Assembly (NCBI GenBank): GCA_022834735.1
Contig: BQKD01000001.1
Span: forward strand, 1,961,659-2,025,658
Direction: 5' to 3'
From: Erysipelotrichaceae bacterium OPF54
Lineage (GTDB): Bacteria; Bacillota_I; Bacilli_A; Erysipelotrichales; Erysipelotrichaceae
DNA length: 64,000 nt
Of this stretch, positions 52,978 to 61,857 are shown piece after piece. Made by a program: the position numbers and the translations under genes. Every line of letters begins with the position of its first letter. Position 1 is the first letter of the stretch. The notes beneath the pieces are model-generated. The model was given only the letters and a program-made list of their open reading frames with translations. It did not search any database and was not told the DNA's origin.

Positions 52978-53850
52978 TCATTGTGTCAGGGCAAACGAAA
53001 TCTTGCCCATATGTTCGTACCCTTCGAGCCTGACATCGCTGAGCTTCGTGCCCGAATCAAAATCGTAGAAGTCCTTGATCTCGGGATTGAGCCACAGTTT
53101 CGGTGCCGGAAGCGAACCGTTTTCATCGTACCGTCTGATCTGCTCTTTGATCCCGTCCACCTGATTGACATAAATATGCGCATCCTTGATCGACCAGTCC
53201 AGCGTGCCCGGCTCATAGCCGCACACCTGCGCGAGCATGCACAGCAGCACCGCGTACTGTGTCACATTGAACGGCAGGCCCAGAGGCACATCGCAGCTGC
53301 GCTGGTGAACAAGGACATTCAGCTTTCCGTCTGTCACGTCCCATTCCGAGCTCCATACGCAGCTTGGCAGCACCGCATTGTCCAGCTCGCAGTCCTGCCA
53401 CAGGGACACGACACGGCGCCGGTCTTCCGGATCGTTCCTGAGCGAATCGATCAGCTTATCGATCAGATGGTATTTGCGCACAATATATCCGTAAGCTGTC
53501 CCGATCGTATGGACATATTTCGGATCAAAATGTTTCAGGACCCTGCCGGTGTTTTCATCGAGCCAGTCCCCGTTTTCGTTGATCATCCACTTATCCCAGA
53601 TGTGCACATTGCGCTCCTGCAGCCAGCGCACGTCATTGGACTGGGCCTGATAGATCCACAGCATTTCCAGGACCGCCTGCCGTATGAACAGCTGCTTCGT
53701 CGTCAGGATCGGAAATTCCTTTCCGACATCCAGCGAAAAATGGAAGGAAGGGATCTTGATCGTATTGACGCCGGTCCGGTTTTCCACTTCATGCCCTTCC
53801 TCCAGGATCTTTTTGCACAAGCCGATATAAACATCATCCCATCTTGACAT
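52978..53850 (-). CDS. thyA: Thymidylate synthase
   Basis: A 290-residue enzyme that methylates dUMP to dTMP with methylenetetrahydrofolate. RTGVNTIKIPSFHFSLD near residue 25 binds dUMP phosphate, the catalytic Cys is in LDNAVLPSCVWSSEWDV near 178 (usually PPC), and QRSCDVPLGLPFNVTQYAVLL near 205 is the family signature. The start at 53850 overlaps the HAD gene stop by 17 bp; the longer frame runs inside that gene. Co-transcribed with folA, as is common. Confidence 0.95.
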   Translation of the reverse strand: MSRWDDVYIGLCKKILEEGHEVENRTGVNTIKIPSFHFSLDVGKEFPILTTKQLFIRQAVLEMLWIYQAQSNDVRWLQERNVHIWDKWMINENGDWLDENTGRVLKHFDPKYVHTIGTAYGYIVRKYHLIDKLIDSLRNDPEDRRRVVSLWQDCELDNAVLPSCVWSSEWDVTDGKLNVLVHQRSCDVPLGLPFNVTQYAVLLCMLAQVCGYEPGTLDWSIKDAHIYVNQVDGIKEQIRRYDENGSLPAPKLWLNPEIKDFYDFDSGTKLSDVRLEGYEHMGKISFALTQ

Positions 53851-54694
53851 TGGCATCACGCTCCAGCCGGTCCGGATTGGCCGGCAAAATCTTTTCATTG
53901 ACGAAATGTGCCAGCGCATCCTGCTCATTCGTATAGTCGGAAATAACGTCCGCGATTTCCTTGATGTCTTCGCTGGCATTGTGCATCGCTACACCGCAGC
54001 CTACATATTCAAGCATTTCCTTGTCGTTGCTCGCATCGCCGAACGCGACCACATGGTCGGGGGATATGCCGAAATGCTCGCACACCTTCTGCATGCCAAA
54101 TCCTTTGTTGATGAGAGGATCGACATATTCGTACAGATTGGCTGCGGTCGGAAAGCTCGTATATTCCGGATTGGAGAAAGTGGATGCCCGCTCTTTAACG
54201 GCATCCATATACGACGGGTCCATATATAAAATGAGCTTGTTGACCTTGCGGTCCTTGAGAAATTCCTCGAGGTCGACCAGGATCTCGTTTTCTCCGAACA
54301 GTTTTGCGTGGGCACGTGTTTCCTCGGTCGATTTGTTCACATAGCGGTCATTTCCCACCATGACCTGAAAGATCACATCCATATCCTTGAAATGATCCAT
54401 GATCTCGAGAATGAGATGTCCGTCCATTAAATGGTACTGTTCTTTTTCCTTGGTCCGCATATCATAAATGACCCCTCCGTTCATCCCGATCAGAAACGAG
54501 ATGTCGTCTTCCAGGCCCCAGTCCTTGACCAGGATCTGGCCGGATTCGATCGGACGTCCGGAAGCGATCCCAAACAGGATCCCGTGATTTTTCAGCTGTT
54601 TCATCGCTTCGCGGGTCGCAGGCGTCACCTGTTTTTTATTGTTAAGCAAGGTGCCGTCCAGATCGGTCGCCACCAGCGTAATTGTTTTGTCCAT
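53834..54694 (-). CDS. HAD-superfamily Cof-type phosphatase
   Basis: A 286-residue Cof-like HAD phosphatase with motif I VATDLDGTLLNNKKQVT (residues 8-24), motif II GIASGRPIESG near 44, conserved Lys in NKGFGMQKVCEHFGI near 200, and motif IV VAFGDASNDKEML near 222. The start at 54694 has AGGAGG 8 nt upstream; TATAAT is at 54716-54721. First gene of the operon with thyA, folA, GH32 and HD genes. It is not a close copy of the HAD gene at 1.0-1.8 kb. Confidence 0.9.
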   Translation of the reverse strand: MDKTITLVATDLDGTLLNNKKQVTPATREAMKQLKNHGILFGIASGRPIESGQILVKDWGLEDDISFLIGMNGGVIYDMRTKEKEQYHLMDGHLILEIMDHFKDMDVIFQVMVGNDRYVNKSTEETRAHAKLFGENEILVDLEEFLKDRKVNKLILYMDPSYMDAVKERASTFSNPEYTSFPTAANLYEYVDPLINKGFGMQKVCEHFGISPDHVVAFGDASNDKEMLEYVGCGVAMHNASEDIKEIADVISDYTNEQDALAHFVNEKILPANPDRLERDANVKMG

Positions 54695-54733
54695 TGTTTT
54701 AACCTCCTGCTTTTCATTATACCGTGCCGCCAT

Positions 54734-54763
54734 AAAAAAAAGAACCGGCATTTCTGCCGATTC
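54734..54763 (-). terminator. Terminator of the GyrI-like gene
   Basis: GAATCGGCA/TGCCGGTTC stem with GAAA loop and nine T on the minus strand, just after the stop at 54767. Confidence 0.87.
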
Positions 54764-55016
54764 CTCTCAGGCTTCTGAACATTTTTTGACCGGATGTCTG
54801 ATCACTGTCTTCAGTTTTTCCGGATCGCCTTTTCGCGGATCGCTCAGATAGATCTCATGATGATATCTTGGATTGCCGATATCGAGATCGTATCCGTTTT
54901 CGCTCATGTACTGATGCATCCGCTCAACGCTTTCCGGTTCGAGATCATACGGACCGATGTGCATGCACTGCACACACAGACCTTCCTCATAGGAAAAAAA
55001 CTCCACAGCGGAAAAA

Positions 55017-56825
55017 GAGACTGCTGAAAAAGTCACGATTTTGAATCGCTCGGTTTATCAAATTTGAACATTAAAAAACAGGAGTCAGATTTTCTGTGTT
55101 AGAAATTCATGATTCCTGTTTTTCTTCGTTTTTATTCTCTTATTTTTGAAGATAGGAAGAAATCCTCTGATCTATGAGGGCTCTTTTTCACTTTTTAGAC
55201 GCACTCCACCTATCTTTTCTTCTTCCAATTTTAAAATCCGTTTCATATTACTCATAAAAATTGCCGCCGCTCCCTGGATCTTCATGCTCTCTATTCCGCT
55301 TCCGTTTGATCGTCCGTATCCGTACCGTTCCTTCAGTTCCGCGTTTTTCGCTTCGATCTTATACCTTTCTTTTGTCAGCTCTTTATACTCTTCTGTTTCC
55401 ATGAAATCCATCTGTTCTGTATGGATCGGATCTTTGATCTTCACTGAATACGTCTTTGTCGCTGTTCCTTTGTAGCATCCTTCTTTTAATGGACATCTTT
55501 TACATTTTTCAACGTCGAAATAATACGTTTCATGTTGTGTGTTCGATCCGCTCTTCGCCTTCTTCTGTCCGCCCCGTGCTTTTCTCGTTGCCATATGTCC
55601 GGCTTTGCATACATACATCCCTGCATCTTTATTATATTCGAATTTATCTTCATTCTTCCGGTTCCCGTGCCTCACACTTGCGCTTAGTTTGGCTGCCAGC
55701 CGATACCCTTCTTCTCCTGCTTTTTTCAGGTTCTCTTTTTCCGAATACGCACCGTCTCCGATCACCGCTTCCACTTCGATCCCGTTTTCCCGGCTTTTTT
55801 CTACCAGCTCGTCGAGCTGTTTGCCGTCGTGTTTCTCTCCGCTCGTCACCTTGGCGGCCGTGACAATCCTTTCCGGTGTCATGGCGATGTGCGTCTTGTA
55901 TCCGAAAAAAGAACTGTCCGCGCTCTTGTGTCCAACCTTCGCATCCTGATCTTTCGAATACTGCAGCTCGGTCTGTGTTTCCTCCATCGCTTCCTTGAGG
56001 TAGTTCATTCTTTCCTGCACATTCGGCAATGCATCATATTTCTTTTCCGATTCGATCACGTCTACGACTTCCTGGCAGTATTCCAGCACATCTTCCACGA
56101 TCCCGTTCGACGCTTTTCTTTTCGAGGGCATCCTGTCGTGCATTGTCTCATCATGCGCATATACGCTTTTGCGCAGATCCCTGCATCGGTTCAAAAGCTC
56201 TTCCCGTATGCTTACCGGCTGAAAACGCGCTGCAGTATGGGTTGCATCGACGATCAGCTTGTTCTTTGAAGCAATGACCCCTTTTTCCAGAGCGATCTCC
56301 ACAGTTTTGGCAATGAGCAGATCAAGGACGTTGGTATCCGCTAAACGCATGGTCCGGAATTTGGAAAGCAGAGAAGGGTCGATAAGCGAAGTTTCTTCCG
56401 GCGCATAATCAAGGAAAAACTTCATTTCCATATCGACCCTGCATTTATGGACAAGATCGCGGTCCGAAAGTTTGTGATGATTTTTAAGAAGGATCATCTT
56501 GAAGAGTCGGATCGGATCGACGGCCTTGCGTCCGTAGGACAAGGTATATTGATCCTGGAGAGAATCGATGATAAAAGAAAAATCGATGTCGTGAAGCTTC
56601 CTCCAGAAATTGTCCTGAGGAATGAGAATATCATAAAGATCGGCAAACGGACTGAAAGCGGGCTGCTCGAAAGAAGAAATCATAGTCAAAGTCACCATCC
56701 TTGTTAAAGATATTATACCATAAAACAATACAATAATATATAAACATATTTATATTATATTTACGCAAAACAAAAAGAGTAATTCAACTTATGTGCTAAA
56801 TTACTCTAGTTTTTTCAGCAGTCTC
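55017..56825 (-). mobile_element. Insertion sequence, copy 1 (probably IS1182 family)
   Basis: A 1,809-bp element with 15-bp terminal inverted repeats GAGACTGCTGAAAAA and a 9-bp target duplication GCGGAAAAA (55008-55016 and 56826-56834). It carries one transposase gene on the minus strand and an internal terminator hairpin (AACAGGA/TCCTGTT, 55073-55111). Family assignment is from the transposase type; the encoded protein is identical to that of the copy at 59095-60903. Confidence 0.93.
55172..56698 (-). CDS. IS transposase (DDE type, probably IS1182 family)
   Basis: About 508 residues from the ATG at 56698 (an alternative start is 56683, MISSFEQPAFSP). The N-terminal DUF772-type helical domain (YGRKAVDPIRLFKMILLKNH) is followed by the catalytic domain, with Asp in LIVDATHTAARF near residue 160, VIGDGAYSEKENL near 325 and a C-terminal Cys-x2-Cys segment KCKRCPLKEGC. 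EAKNAELKERYGYGR near 470 holds the Glu. It is identical in sequence to the transposase at 59222-60748, so both copies are recent and probably active. Confidence 0.88.
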   Translation of the reverse strand: MVTLTMISSFEQPAFSPFADLYDILIPQDNFWRKLHDIDFSFIIDSLQDQYTLSYGRKAVDPIRLFKMILLKNHHKLSDRDLVHKCRVDMEMKFFLDYAPEETSLIDPSLLSKFRTMRLADTNVLDLLIAKTVEIALEKGVIASKNKLIVDATHTAARFQPVSIREELLNRCRDLRKSVYAHDETMHDRMPSKRKASNGIVEDVLEYCQEVVDVIESEKKYDALPNVQERMNYLKEAMEETQTELQYSKDQDAKVGHKSADSSFFGYKTHIAMTPERIVTAAKVTSGEKHDGKQLDELVEKSRENGIEVEAVIGDGAYSEKENLKKAGEEGYRLAAKLSASVRHGNRKNEDKFEYNKDAGMYVCKAGHMATRKARGGQKKAKSGSNTQHETYYFDVEKCKRCPLKEGCYKGTATKTYSVKIKDPIHTEQMDFMETEEYKELTKERYKIEAKNAELKERYGYGRSNGSGIESMKIQGAAAIFMSNMKRILKLEEEKIGGVRLKSEKEPS

Positions 56826-57271
56826 GCGGAAAAATCCTCTTTCTTCTTTTTTTCCGCTTCTTTGACAGCCCACTCGAAATCATCCCTGGTGACAAAGTCC
56901 GGCAAACGGATGAGCGAAATAAAATGAAAATCGTCTTTTCTGCTGTAATCGATCCTCTTCGCATGATCCTGCCACCACAACCCTTCGAGCGGCGGTACGA
57001 CATACTGAAAAAATCCGTCGATCGCATGGTCTGTTTTATAGCTCATCTTGAGCGTATAAGCCACACCGTACAGCAGGCTGATCGATTTTTTGTATTCGCT
57101 GTTTTCTGGGTTCGGATCGCCTTTTCCTTTCACGGCCAGATAGTTCATTTTCGGGATCGTTACGATCCCAGGCTTCGTGCCCGGCCTGTAAAACTGCCTG
57201 TATTCTTTTTTGAAATCGAATGCCATCGCTTTTCCTCGCTTTCCTTTTTATCCTAGCATATTTCTTCCTGC

Positions 57272-58072
57272 CTATTTCTTTTTGGCCGGGAAATAAATAT
57301 CGGTTTCCCACTGCCGGATCGGATACTGATTGATCCCGCATTTCGTGTACAGCTCGTATGGCGCGCCCGTCTGTTCGTAATCATGGGTCTCCATCCATTT
57401 CACTACGGCGGCATATGCTTCGTTCAGTCCGGAGTACGCTCCCTTATGCACGGTATGCACGACACATCCTCCTTCGATCGTATCATTTGCGTCAGCTTTT
57501 CCGACCTGGGCGAAGATCTGAATGTCGCTTGCGTTCGCGTCGAAATCGGGATCAAAATAGCGGGCGCCCGTTAGCTGAATGTTCTGTACTCCTTTTTCGC
57601 CAAGCTGTTCGAACAGTTCGGAAAAAGCGATTCCGTAATCGCCGACTCCCATTTCGCGGCGCAGTCCGTAGATCGGCATCGGTTCGTGTTCGATCACATC
57701 GATCATATAGTTTTCAAATACTGTTTTATCCATGTTGCTGTTCCTTTCTGTATGCCCGATCAAAATCTGCAGATCGCTGATCGTGTTCTCAAGTTCCTGT
57801 TTCTGTCTTAACAGATCAGCCAGCTTGAGGATCAGCTTCTGGGTATTGTCTGCAGGCAGATCGTCGAGCATTGTTTTTATTTCATCAAGCGAGAATCCGA
57901 ATCGTTTATAGCGCTGTATGACGATCATCGTATCGAGCTGATCGGTCTCGTAATACCGGTACGATGTCGTTTCATCAATATAGGCCGGCTTCAGCAGACC
58001 GAGCCGATCATACAAACGCAGTGTCTTCACGCTCACCTGACAGGTCCTGGAAAATTTTCCGATTGAGATCAT
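57272..58072 (-). CDS. MerR-family regulator with GyrI-like effector domain
   Basis: A 266-residue BmrR/BltR-type regulator. The MerR winged-helix domain is in residues 1-70 (ISIGKFSRTCQVSVKTLRLYDRLGLLKPAYIDETTSYRYYE), a dimerisation helix follows (about 75-110), and the C-terminal effector domain (about 125-266) binds small, often cationic, ligands. Such proteins activate drug efflux or related genes by twisting promoters with long spacers; its own promoter has a 19-bp spacer. The next gene downstream is the interrupted GyrI-like gene. Confidence 0.93.
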   Translation of the reverse strand: MISIGKFSRTCQVSVKTLRLYDRLGLLKPAYIDETTSYRYYETDQLDTMIVIQRYKRFGFSLDEIKTMLDDLPADNTQKLILKLADLLRQKQELENTISDLQILIGHTERNSNMDKTVFENYMIDVIEHEPMPIYGLRREMGVGDYGIAFSELFEQLGEKGVQNIQLTGARYFDPDFDANASDIQIFAQVGKADANDTIEGGCVVHTVHKGAYSGLNEAYAAVVKWMETHDYEQTGAPYELYTKCGINQYPIRQWETDIYFPAKKK

Positions 58073-58099
58073 GAGCTCCTCCTATGCTTAAGCAGTTTT

Positions 58100-58130
58100 A
58101 TTGTAGGCTCTGCCCCGACGGGAGAGTCAA
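58100..58130 (-). promoter_or_regulatory. MerR-type promoter with 19-bp spacer
   Basis: TTGACT (58125-58130), 19 bp, TACAAT (58100-58105) on the minus strand. The spacer contains the imperfect dyad CTCTCCC...GGGGCAGAG. A long spacer with a dyad is the hallmark of MerR-controlled promoters, so the regulator probably activates its own operon. Confidence 0.75.
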
Positions 58131-58190
58131 GAAAAAAGTCAAAAGAACAAATATCTCAAAAAAATGTTTTTTCTATTGAAAATTATGAAA

Positions 58191-58218
58191 TTGTAAGCGC
58201 TATCGTATGTGATATACT
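58191..58218 (+). promoter_or_regulatory. Promoter of the peptide-binding protein gene with overlapping cre
   Basis: TTGTAA (58191-58196), 16 bp, TATACT (58213-58218). The stretch TGTAAGCGCTATCG at 58192-58205 matches the cre consensus at 13 of 14 positions and covers the -35 and spacer, so CcpA binding would block polymerase. The -10 is 6 nt before the first ATG. Confidence 0.65.
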
Positions 58219-59094
58219 GAAAACATGAAAAGAGAGGAAAAGATTATGAAAAAAAGAACAAAACTTCTTTGGACAGGTGCTCTGGTCCTTTCCCTGGCCG
58301 GATGCTCTTCGGCATCATCGGGAGGAACAGACAGCCCCAATGTGCTGAATCTTTCCAAGGAAAACGATGTCATTACGCTCGATTCCACCCTGGCGACGGA
58401 TGGAATGTCGTTCGAGGTCATCAATATGATGATCGAAGGACTGGAAACAACAGATGAAAACGGGGACATTGTCCCGGCACTGGCCGAAAGCTATGACGTA
58501 TCGGAAGATGGTCTGACCTACACGTTCCATCTGCGTGATGCGTCCTGGTCGAACGGCGATCCGGTCACGGCAGCGGATTTCGAGTATGCGTGGAAAGATG
58601 CGGCGAGCGATCCGACCAGCGATTATGCCTACATTTTCGGTCCGGACGGCGCATGTATCAAAGGGGCATCCGAAGTGATGGGCAATCCGGAAAACAAAGA
58701 TGCGCTTGGCGTGAAAGCGGAAGATGAAAAAACGTTCGTGGTCGAGCTTGAACGCAAGACCCCTTATTTCGTTTCCCTGACGACTTTCCCGCCGTTTTAT
58801 CCTGTTAACGAAAAATTTGCTGAAGAACAGGGGGATCAGTACGGTCTGTCGGCCGACAATCTGCTGGCATGCGGTCCGTTCCAGCTTGTGGACTGGACAA
58901 AAGGCAATTCGCTCAAGCTCGAGAAAAACGACAGCTACTGGGGCAAGGACGATGTGGCGCTGGACGAGATCAATATCGCGATCGTCCCTGAGCCAAGTTC
59001 GGCTGCGCTGGCGTTCGAAAACGGTTCGACCGACTACGCCCGCCTGAATTCTTCGCTTGTCGACAAATACAAAGACAATGAGGCGTATAAATCG

Positions 59095-60903
59095 GAGACT
59101 GCTGAAAAAACTAGAGTAATTTAGCACATAAGTTGAATTACTCTTTTTGTTTTGCGTAAATATAATATAAATATGTTTATATATTATTGTATTGTTTTAT
59201 GGTATAATATCTTTAACAAGGATGGTGACTTTGACTATGATTTCTTCTTTCGAGCAGCCCGCTTTCAGTCCGTTTGCCGATCTTTATGATATTCTCATTC
59301 CTCAGGACAATTTCTGGAGGAAGCTTCACGACATCGATTTTTCTTTTATCATCGATTCTCTCCAGGATCAATATACCTTGTCCTACGGACGCAAGGCCGT
59401 CGATCCGATCCGACTCTTCAAGATGATCCTTCTTAAAAATCATCACAAACTTTCGGACCGCGATCTTGTCCATAAATGCAGGGTCGATATGGAAATGAAG
59501 TTTTTCCTTGATTATGCGCCGGAAGAAACTTCGCTTATCGACCCTTCTCTGCTTTCCAAATTCCGGACCATGCGTTTAGCGGATACCAACGTCCTTGATC
59601 TGCTCATTGCCAAAACTGTGGAGATCGCTCTGGAAAAAGGGGTCATTGCTTCAAAGAACAAGCTGATCGTCGATGCAACCCATACTGCAGCGCGTTTTCA
59701 GCCGGTAAGCATACGGGAAGAGCTTTTGAACCGATGCAGGGATCTGCGCAAAAGCGTATATGCGCATGATGAGACAATGCACGACAGGATGCCCTCGAAA
59801 AGAAAAGCGTCGAACGGGATCGTGGAAGATGTGCTGGAATACTGCCAGGAAGTCGTAGACGTGATCGAATCGGAAAAGAAATATGATGCATTGCCGAATG
59901 TGCAGGAAAGAATGAACTACCTCAAGGAAGCGATGGAGGAAACACAGACCGAGCTGCAGTATTCGAAAGATCAGGATGCGAAGGTTGGACACAAGAGCGC
60001 GGACAGTTCTTTTTTCGGATACAAGACGCACATCGCCATGACACCGGAAAGGATTGTCACGGCCGCCAAGGTGACGAGCGGAGAGAAACACGACGGCAAA
60101 CAGCTCGACGAGCTGGTAGAAAAAAGCCGGGAAAACGGGATCGAAGTGGAAGCGGTGATCGGAGACGGTGCGTATTCGGAAAAAGAGAACCTGAAAAAAG
60201 CAGGAGAAGAAGGGTATCGGCTGGCAGCCAAACTAAGCGCAAGTGTGAGGCACGGGAACCGGAAGAATGAAGATAAATTCGAATATAATAAAGATGCAGG
60301 GATGTATGTATGCAAAGCCGGACATATGGCAACGAGAAAAGCACGGGGCGGACAGAAGAAGGCGAAGAGCGGATCGAACACACAACATGAAACGTATTAT
60401 TTCGACGTTGAAAAATGTAAAAGATGTCCATTAAAAGAAGGATGCTACAAAGGAACAGCGACAAAGACGTATTCAGTGAAGATCAAAGATCCGATCCATA
60501 CAGAACAGATGGATTTCATGGAAACAGAAGAGTATAAAGAGCTGACAAAAGAAAGGTATAAGATCGAAGCGAAAAACGCGGAACTGAAGGAACGGTACGG
60601 ATACGGACGATCAAACGGAAGCGGAATAGAGAGCATGAAGATCCAGGGAGCGGCGGCAATTTTTATGAGTAATATGAAACGGATTTTAAAATTGGAAGAA
60701 GAAAAGATAGGTGGAGTGCGTCTAAAAAGTGAAAAAGAGCCCTCATAGATCAGAGGATTTCTTCCTATCTTCAAAAATAAGAGAATAAAAACGAAGAAAA
60801 ACAGGAATCATGAATTTCTAACACAGAAAATCTGACTCCTGTTTTTTAATGTTCAAATTTGATAAACCGAGCGATTCAAAATCGTGACTTTTTCAGCAGT
60901 CTC
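59095..60903 (+). mobile_element. Insertion sequence, copy 2 (probably IS1182 family)
   Basis: Same 1,809-bp length and same 15-bp ends GAGACTGCTGAAAAA as copy 1, but in the opposite orientation. Target duplication TATAAATCG (59086-59094 and 60904-60912), 9 bp. TATAAT at 59203-59208 is the transposase promoter; the internal terminator is at about 60809-60847. Confidence 0.93.
59222..60748 (+). CDS. IS transposase, identical second copy
   Basis: The 508-residue product is the same as that at 55172-56698 in every residue. TATAAT ends 13 nt before this ATG; a TTG further upstream in frame lies inside the promoter, and ATG 59237 is an alternative start. The gene lies in the same orientation as the interrupted peptide-binding gene. 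Confidence 0.88.
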   Translation: MVTLTMISSFEQPAFSPFADLYDILIPQDNFWRKLHDIDFSFIIDSLQDQYTLSYGRKAVDPIRLFKMILLKNHHKLSDRDLVHKCRVDMEMKFFLDYAPEETSLIDPSLLSKFRTMRLADTNVLDLLIAKTVEIALEKGVIASKNKLIVDATHTAARFQPVSIREELLNRCRDLRKSVYAHDETMHDRMPSKRKASNGIVEDVLEYCQEVVDVIESEKKYDALPNVQERMNYLKEAMEETQTELQYSKDQDAKVGHKSADSSFFGYKTHIAMTPERIVTAAKVTSGEKHDGKQLDELVEKSRENGIEVEAVIGDGAYSEKENLKKAGEEGYRLAAKLSASVRHGNRKNEDKFEYNKDAGMYVCKAGHMATRKARGGQKKAKSGSNTQHETYYFDVEKCKRCPLKEGCYKGTATKTYSVKIKDPIHTEQMDFMETEEYKELTKERYKIEAKNAELKERYGYGRSNGSGIESMKIQGAAAIFMSNMKRILKLEEEKIGGVRLKSEKEPS

Positions 60904-61692
60904 TATAAATCGGTGCTTGGCAGTTTCCTGTGGTACCTGCAGTACAATTTCGATAATCCGGATCTGCAGAACGAAAATCTGCGCAAGGCGCTCGCCTATG
61001 CGGTAGACCGCGATGATCTGACGCAAAACGTGCTCAAAGATGGTTCGATCGCGGCGGAAGGATTCGTGACCCGTCAGCTGTCGAACGGTCCGGATGGCAA
61101 GGATTATCGCGAAACGGCGGACGGCTACTTCCTGGAGCGCGGCGAAGACAGCGATAAAATAGCGCAGGAAGCGTTCGAACAGGCTAAAAAGGAGCTTGGC
61201 AAGGACGAGATCACATTGCGGTTCCTGTTTGAACCAAGCGACCCGTCCAAATCGGCTGCCGAGTTCATGCAGTCCGAATTCGCCAAACTGGACGGATTGA
61301 ATATCGAAATGGTTTCCCAGGAAAAGAATGTCCGGCTCAAATCACAGCAGAACGGCGATTTTGACCTTGTTCTCACACGCTGGGGCCCGGATTATGCCGA
61401 CCCGACCACGTACTTGAATGTCCTGCTTCCTGGCGGATCGTTCAACTTTGGAAAATACGATTCGCAGGCGTATAAAGAGGCCCTGGATGAGGCGGCGAAC
61501 GCATCGAGCGACGAGGCGCGCTGGCAGGCTCTGCAGAAAGCGGAAAAGATCGCGATGGATGATATCGCGGTGGCTCCGATCTTCCAGACCGGCGCTTCCG
61601 ATCTGCTCAATCCGAAAGTAAAACATCTTGTCGACAATCCGGTCGGCGTGCCGTTCGTATACAAATATGTCACGATCGAACAATAGATGATC

Positions 61693-61721
61693 GAAAAGCT
61701 GCTGAAAAAGCGGCTTTTTAT
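61693..61721 (+). terminator. Terminator of the peptide-binding protein gene
   Basis: AAAAGCTGCT/AGCGGCTTTTT hairpin with GAAAA loop and T tail, just after the stop. Confidence 0.78.
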
Positions 61722-61724
61722 TTG

Positions 61725-61755
61725 TAAAAAAAGACTACCATTTGGCAGTCTTTGA
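61725..61755 (-). terminator. Terminator on the minus strand, downstream of the MarR gene
   Basis: AAAGACTGCC/GGTAGTCTTT hairpin with AAAT loop and seven T on the minus strand. The stretch 61756-61857 between it and the MarR stop shows no gene. Confidence 0.75.
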
Positions 61756-61857
61756 CGAGTTGCAGAAGATCTTGTGCCGTATGTATAGAGGGAAATCTAG
61801 ATTGGGGAAATTCGGCACCACGCTCCTCTGCGGGAACTGGTTTCTGTATCCTTCTGC

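Larger units (their letters stand above)
54767..57226 (-). pseudogene. GyrI-like small-molecule-binding protein, interrupted by an insertion sequence
   Basis: The N-terminal part (56826-57226: MAFDFKKEYRQFYRPG...) and C-terminal part (54767-55007: VEFFSYEEGLCVQCMHIGPYD...IRHPVKK) are separated by the insertion at 55017-56825. Removing the element and one 9-bp target copy restores an open frame of 213 codons reading KKEDFSAVEFFSYEEG across the join. The protein is of the GyrI-like/AraC-effector-binding type. It lies 45 bp after a MerR regulator gene that has the same kind of domain, so the pair may sense the same ligands. The copy here cannot make the full protein. Confidence 0.92.
58225..61686 (+). 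pseudogene. Oligopeptide-binding lipoprotein gene, interrupted by an insertion sequence
   Basis: The N-terminal part (58225-59094) and the C-terminal part (60904-61686) join after removal of the element and one target copy into an uninterrupted frame of 547 codons, reading NEAYKSVLGSFLWYLQ. The protein is an OppA/MppA-type solute-binding protein: lipobox LSLAGC in MKKRTKLLWTGALVLSLAGC, then DPP/OppA signatures (VPALAESYDVSEDGLTYTFHLR, YNFDNPDLQNENLRKALAYAVDRD). The start is ATG 58225 if leaderless, or 58246 with AGAGAGG 8 nt upstream. No permease or ATPase genes adjoin. It is inactive in this copy. Confidence 0.93.

Noticed and set aside
58315..59127. A 270-codon minus-strand frame opposite the peptide-binding protein
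   Set aside because: Shadow of the lipoprotein gene; interrupted by the insertion in the same place and without family motifs.
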